DNA of 11,593 nt. Source: Gymnopilus junonius (Eukaryota > Basidiomycota > Agaricomycetes > Agaricales > Galerinaceae). This document shows, piece by piece, positions 8,359-11,593 of this stretch (position 1 is the stretch's first letter; each line of letters starts with the position of its first letter). The translations under genes were made by a program, and so were the position numbers. Under the pieces are notes generated by a model. That model saw only the letters and a program-made list of their open reading frames with translations, did no database searches and was not told the origin of the DNA. Location of the stretch: NCBI GenBank assembly GCA_015501075.1, contig JADNYJ010000842.1, forward strand, positions 1-11,593. The letters are read 5' to 3'.

Positions 8359-9401
8359 GGGCCGATGAGGCTGAGTATGATGAAAGGCAAGTGATGGTAT
8401 CCTTTAGGCGCCAGTGAATTGGGGAAGGATATCGTGGTTGACGTTGAATATTGAATGGCCGTCGATAAACTTGAGCCGGGGATTGCCCTTCGTCTAACTG
8501 ACAGTCTTTTACGCAAGCCGGGCACGCACCATAGGGCATGAGGAGTCAAAAGAGGCTGCATTCGACAAAATTCAAATATTCCCAGACACTATTGGTTCAT
8601 CGACCCGGGTCCTCATTATGCAGCTGAATAATAAAAACTAAGCACTTGGTGTGTTTCGCTGTATTCTGAGATTCGTTACCTTTACATTACACATTTCCGT
8701 TACGCTTTCTGCTTTTTCTAACCTTTTAATCAGCCAGGCCTTGACATGCTTTGTCATGTTCCGGATCAGTGGTATTCGGCAGGAAATCGAAGATCCTTTC
8801 CATAGGTGTGCACAAATGTTTCCTATTGAGGCTTTACTTGACTGAGGTTCTATTTACTTCATGTGCAGATGAGCGACGTACCACTGGAAGACACTTGAAA
8901 AGCATTGAAAGGCAAAGGAGTCAAGCGTTTCGAGCTTCATGACCCTTGCATGACCCTAGCACCCAGCGTGAAGGGCGGCCAATGGGCGCGGTCCAGCACG
9001 GACTTCTTCGGCATTGGCAAACCACCGGGAATCGGCATGACGTTCTCGACATTTTCAATTTTTCTTACGCTGAGGTTGGGAAACCTACGCCCACACGTTG
9101 GCAGTGAATTTTCGACTGGGTATCCGAGCACTAGCTTGAATGTGATCGAGCGCGGCGTTGCAGGACTTGCTCATCAACACCTTGGTTTAGTGCACCCGTT
9201 AATGATCAGATAAGGTTTGGGCGCCGAGCTCGCCATGATCGTTAGCCCATCAAGCAAGGCGCCGTAAGGCAGTGCATGTATTTAGTTTTCAGGACACCCG
9301 ACCACCAAGACTTCATTTACATAAGGTGCTGAAGAAGACCTGTCAATCCTTGGAGCTGGTCTTCTTTCCCTCACCTCAGACGCTGGACGTCATTGCCTAC
9401 A
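8359..9401. other. Divergent intergenic region between MYND copy B and the secreted-precursor gene
   Basis: About 1 kb without a gene I can defend. It should contain both promoters. Upstream of copy B, 8391-8417 resembles the promoter-proximal segment of copy A. The stretch 8940-9250 is richer in GC and open on both strands (about 100 codons on plus from 8905; a minus frame ending at 8937), but neither reading shows a known domain. Before the ATG at 9402 the leader is pyrimidine-rich (TTCTTTCCCTCACCTC), as is common near fungal transcription starts. The string CAGACGCTGG at 9378-9387 recurs before the second secreted gene. Confidence 0.45.
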
Positions 9402-10385
9402 ATGTTGCGAGCTGGTCTCCTATCCCTCATCCTCTTTGCTTTTATCGGTCTAGTGGCGTGCGCTCCTGTACCAGAACGCTTATCAAGTAAGCCAATCATA
9501 TTCGAGGTTTGCGTGACACTTATGAGGCGTATTTAATAGTTTGGTCGAACGTTACGATGACTCCGCCAACAATCTCTTTACACGGTCATTAGATGCATTT
9601 GAGGATCCCGTATATTCCAAGGTAGGCTATTTTCACAAAGAAGACGATGGCCCAGCCTTTGAAATTCTATCCAGCGTGATTATCTTCCCGAGCTTGAAGG
9701 TCGAGATCTCGGCCTAGATTTCAGCCAATACTTCAAAGTGCATTGGATGCTTCTCTGTCAAGAGTCGATGCTTACATTTCTGTAGCGCGATTATGACTTT
9801 AACTTGTTCGATGAGCGCGACTTCGACGATTTCGAACACCATTTCGCCAAGGTAGTTCTTCATTCGCCTCTTCTACCTAGTAGGCCATTAACTTGTGTTG
9901 AACCCAGCGGGATATTCAGGTCCTTGAGAGGCGTAGCATCTTCACGAAATAAAGCATGCTTTCCAGCACGTAGGCCATGCCATCGCCCACGTTGCAAGAA
10001 GGCTGTCCATGGTATCGTCCACGTCGCAAGAAAGTGGGACATTTCGTCAAAACCACCGGGGCCAAGATCGCGAAATTCGGTCTCAAAGTCGTTGCAGCCG
10101 CAGCGTCCGTTGCTAGCAAAGTTGTCAAGTTCATTCCTGGTGTCGGTACCGCCGCCGGTATGGCTTTAAAGGGAGTCGCAATGGGGGCCAACAAAGCTTC
10201 CGATAAGATTCACGCCAACCTTGGCAAGCTCGGTAAAATCGATAAGGGTCTGAACTACGTTATTAATCCTTTCGGTGCGTGTCACGATGATGTTGCGAAT
10301 ATTGATCATTCATTATTTTACTTGGATAGGTTCTGCGGCAAAGCACATGGGGAAGGGTGGCAAGGTTCTCGGCGCCCTCTTTTAA
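9402..10385 (+). CDS. Secreted peptide precursor with Lys-Arg-bounded exon modules and cationic C-terminal segment (7 exons)
   Basis: Model: exons 9402-9486, 9527-9621, 9675-9737, 9786-9851, 9908-9919, 9974-10274 and 10330-10385, about 225 residues. Residues 1-21 are a clear signal peptide (MLRAGLLSLILFAFIGLVACA). Residues 22-107 are acidic and Asp/Phe/Tyr-rich. Exons 2, 3 and 4 each end in a Lys codon and exons 3, 4 and 5 each begin Arg-Asp (RDYLPELEG, RDYDFNLFD, RDIQ), so splicing creates Lys-Arg at 60-61, 81-82 and 103-104. In fungi, Kex2 protease cuts after such pairs in the late Golgi. A basic PRRKK stretch follows, then about 98 residues rich in Gly, Ala, Val and Lys (GAKIAKFGLKVVAAAA, FIPGVGTAAGMALKGVAMG) ending GKGGKVLGALF, which look amphipathic or membrane-active. 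I do not recognise the family. The exon 1/2 intron (40 nt) and exon 5/6 splice are the weakest calls: a donor at 9933 with an acceptor ending at 9998 also keeps frame. Confidence 0.75.
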
Positions 10386-11553
10386 GCAAATTAACAAATT
10401 AACATGTAATTGTTAATTTTGAAACGTTAAATTCCAGCCGAAAGTACTAGTGTGTCTAGTTCATCGGACTGTCCATGATGAGGAGGTCTCTTGATTTCTG
10501 TATGTCCCTTTGGAAAGATGAGTCGAGGTCACTGATATCACAGAAAAGAAAAATCCTTACTTGTACATCTGCATGACAGCTGCTGAGCCAACAAAATATC
10601 AAGTAGCGATCCAATCACAATGTGGTAACAATTTCCTCAATGATATTTAATACCGCACAACTGCTCAGCCCTGCGCTAACTGCAGCGTCCATAATTCGTC
10701 GTCCGGACTCTACATCGTCTATGCAGAGACTCATGGCCAATACTACTTAATCAATATTATCACAAGACTTTCTGAGGATAACTAATACCGTCAACAACAT
10801 CCCTCTCCTGTTTTTATAGAGTTCTCCAGCAAAAATAACCTATTTCCAGGATCAAAGGTGAGACAGCTTCCAATTCCATAGTATAAGCGAGAATGCTCAC
10901 TCGCCACGCGAAGGATGTAGTTATAAAGATCATGCACGTTCGTTCACTCTCATCAGAGCCCCTTGCGACGTGTCAGATCCGTGATTGGCATGATATTGAT
11001 AGATAGCATTCATACCGGTGCCAAGATTCGAGTTAATACGGAAGGATCACAACGAGAGGCACGAGAAATATCATCAGGCATTCAAGTGCCCCTCCTGGTG
11101 TGTACGCCAGGATATAGAACAGCAAGGCTCCTGGCTTCAGAGAAGTCTAAAAACCAATGATTTCCCGGAGAGTACCAAGTTTCCTGCCTTGGCGCCATAA
11201 GCCTCTGTGTCGCTGACTACTAAGTATGGGTTGATTAAAATCGACACGTTGGGAGTTTCATGTATGACGGATAGGGACGGAAGGACTGGAAGATTCCTGA
11301 AGAACTTTAAAAGAGTCCGAGTTGCCGAAGTAAACGGTGCTGGTCAACAGTTGTAAGAGAATATATTTAGCACAGCATCCTTCGCGTCGTCCATCACGAT
11401 AAGGGCAGTGTTGATCAGCTGGATCAGCAATGTGGATGGGCAATTTGAAATTTGAATCCAAATAAAGGCACTGGTCAGATCAAATGATCTTGTGAAGCCG
11501 GCCTTCGTCCCTCCTCTCTTTACGCCCTGCGCAGACGCTGGTCGTCGTGCATA
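10386..11553. other. Intergenic region between the two secreted-precursor genes
   Basis: Nearly 1.2 kb with no complete gene. It begins with the 3' end of the first precursor gene, including an AT-rich hairpin at 10396-10419. Around 11024-11160 a plus-strand frame contains residues reminiscent of a decayed C2H2 zinc finger (RKDHNERHEKYHQAFKCP), without an ATG and closed by stops. The last 100 bases hold the promoter of the gene that starts at 11554, with an AATAAA-like string at about 11460-11466 and a pyrimidine-rich leader (TCCCTCCTCTCTTT). Short frames elsewhere show no recognisable product. Confidence 0.45.
10396..10419 (+). terminator. AT-rich hairpin just past the stop of the secreted-precursor gene
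   Basis: AAATTAACA (10396-10404) and TGTTAATTT (10411-10419) are perfect reverse complements around a six-base loop, beginning 11 bases after the stop codon. The left arm also overlaps a tandem CAAATTAA repeat. It may influence 3'-end formation or mRNA stability. Eukaryotic genes do not need such a hairpin for termination, so the assignment is tentative. Confidence 0.3.
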
Positions 11554-11593
11554 ATGCTTCGAGCTGGTCTCGTTTACCTGGTCCTTTTCCTCA
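11554..11593 (+). CDS. Start of a second secreted-precursor gene (paralogue of 9402-10385, cut by the window edge)
   Basis: Thirteen codons are visible, reading MLRAGLVYLVLFL, the beginning of a signal peptide. The first gene starts MLRAGLLSLILFA, so six residues are identical at the N-terminus and the hydrophobic pattern continues. The DNA agrees: CGAGCTGGTCTC is shared in the coding part, and CAGACGCTGG with a pyrimidine-rich leader is shared upstream. I infer a same-strand tandem duplicate whose remaining exons lie beyond the right edge. Nothing can be said about its pro-region or C-terminal segment. Confidence 0.6.
   Translation, partial: MLRAGLVYLVLFL

Noticed and set aside
8905..9213. 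102-codon plus-strand open frame and a counter-strand frame ending at 8937
   Set aside because: The stretch is open on both strands because it is GC-richer. Neither translation shows a recognisable motif, signal peptide or splice continuation, so I kept it only as a note on the spacer.
9804..10169. 121-codon continuous plus-strand frame over exons 4-6 of the secreted gene
   Set aside because: It reads through introns with GT...AG boundaries and leaves the frame of the conserved Lys-rich segment. The spliced model explains the region better.
11258..11461. 67-codon minus-strand frame before the second secreted gene
   Set aside because: It shows no motif or coding pattern, and the sequence is more likely the promoter region of the gene at 11554.
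1..11593. tRNA, rRNA, CRISPR arrays and transposase or reverse-transcriptase signatures
   Set aside because: I looked for cloverleaf boxes, regularly spaced repeats and polymerase or integrase motifs on both strands and saw none.

Overview
The window looks like nuclear DNA from a mushroom-forming basidiomycete (Agaricomycetes). The evidence is a coiled-coil plus F-box protein of the type that is heavily expanded in these fungi, many 48-68 nt spliceosomal introns with GT(A/G)AGT-like donors, a fungal MYND zinc-finger family with a DUF4470-like region, and small secreted-protein genes split into tiny exons. I see no bacterial signals, rRNA, tRNA, CRISPR array or intact transposon.

Layout, left to right. 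(1) 346-2280 (+): an intronless F-box/LRR-like gene. (2) 2281-2770: a spacer with short inverted repeats, between convergent genes. (3) 2771-5323 (-) and (4) 5797-8358 (-): two head-to-tail paralogues of a MYND zinc-finger protein. I could rebuild all ten exons of both by splicing. Every intron sits at the same position and phase, eight of the ten exons have exactly the same length, and intron 4 uses a GC donor in both. The downstream copy (2771-5323) has one extra A in an A-run of exon 1, so its ancestral start no longer reads into the body of the protein. An internal ATG at 5289 could still make a nearly full-length product. (5) 8359-9401: about 1 kb of spacer between divergent genes. (6) 9402-10385 (+): a seven-exon gene for a secreted precursor of about 225 residues. 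It has a signal peptide, an acidic pro-region in which consecutive small phase-0 exons meet exactly at Lys-Arg (Kex2-type) sites, and a cationic Gly/Ala/Lys-rich C-terminal segment that looks membrane-active. (7) 10386-11553: a spacer of over 1 kb. (8) 11554 to the right edge (+): the first 13 codons of a second gene with nearly the same signal-peptide start, so the secreted-precursor gene is probably part of a tandem cluster that continues outside the window.

There is no operon logic here. The window combines three families that commonly expand in mushrooms: F-box, MYND and small secreted proteins. The most interesting item is the secreted precursor with Kex2-site exon modules (9402-10385) and its neighbouring paralogue. 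All splice models were inferred by eye from frame, splice signals and, for the MYND pair, comparison between the copies. No homology search was run.
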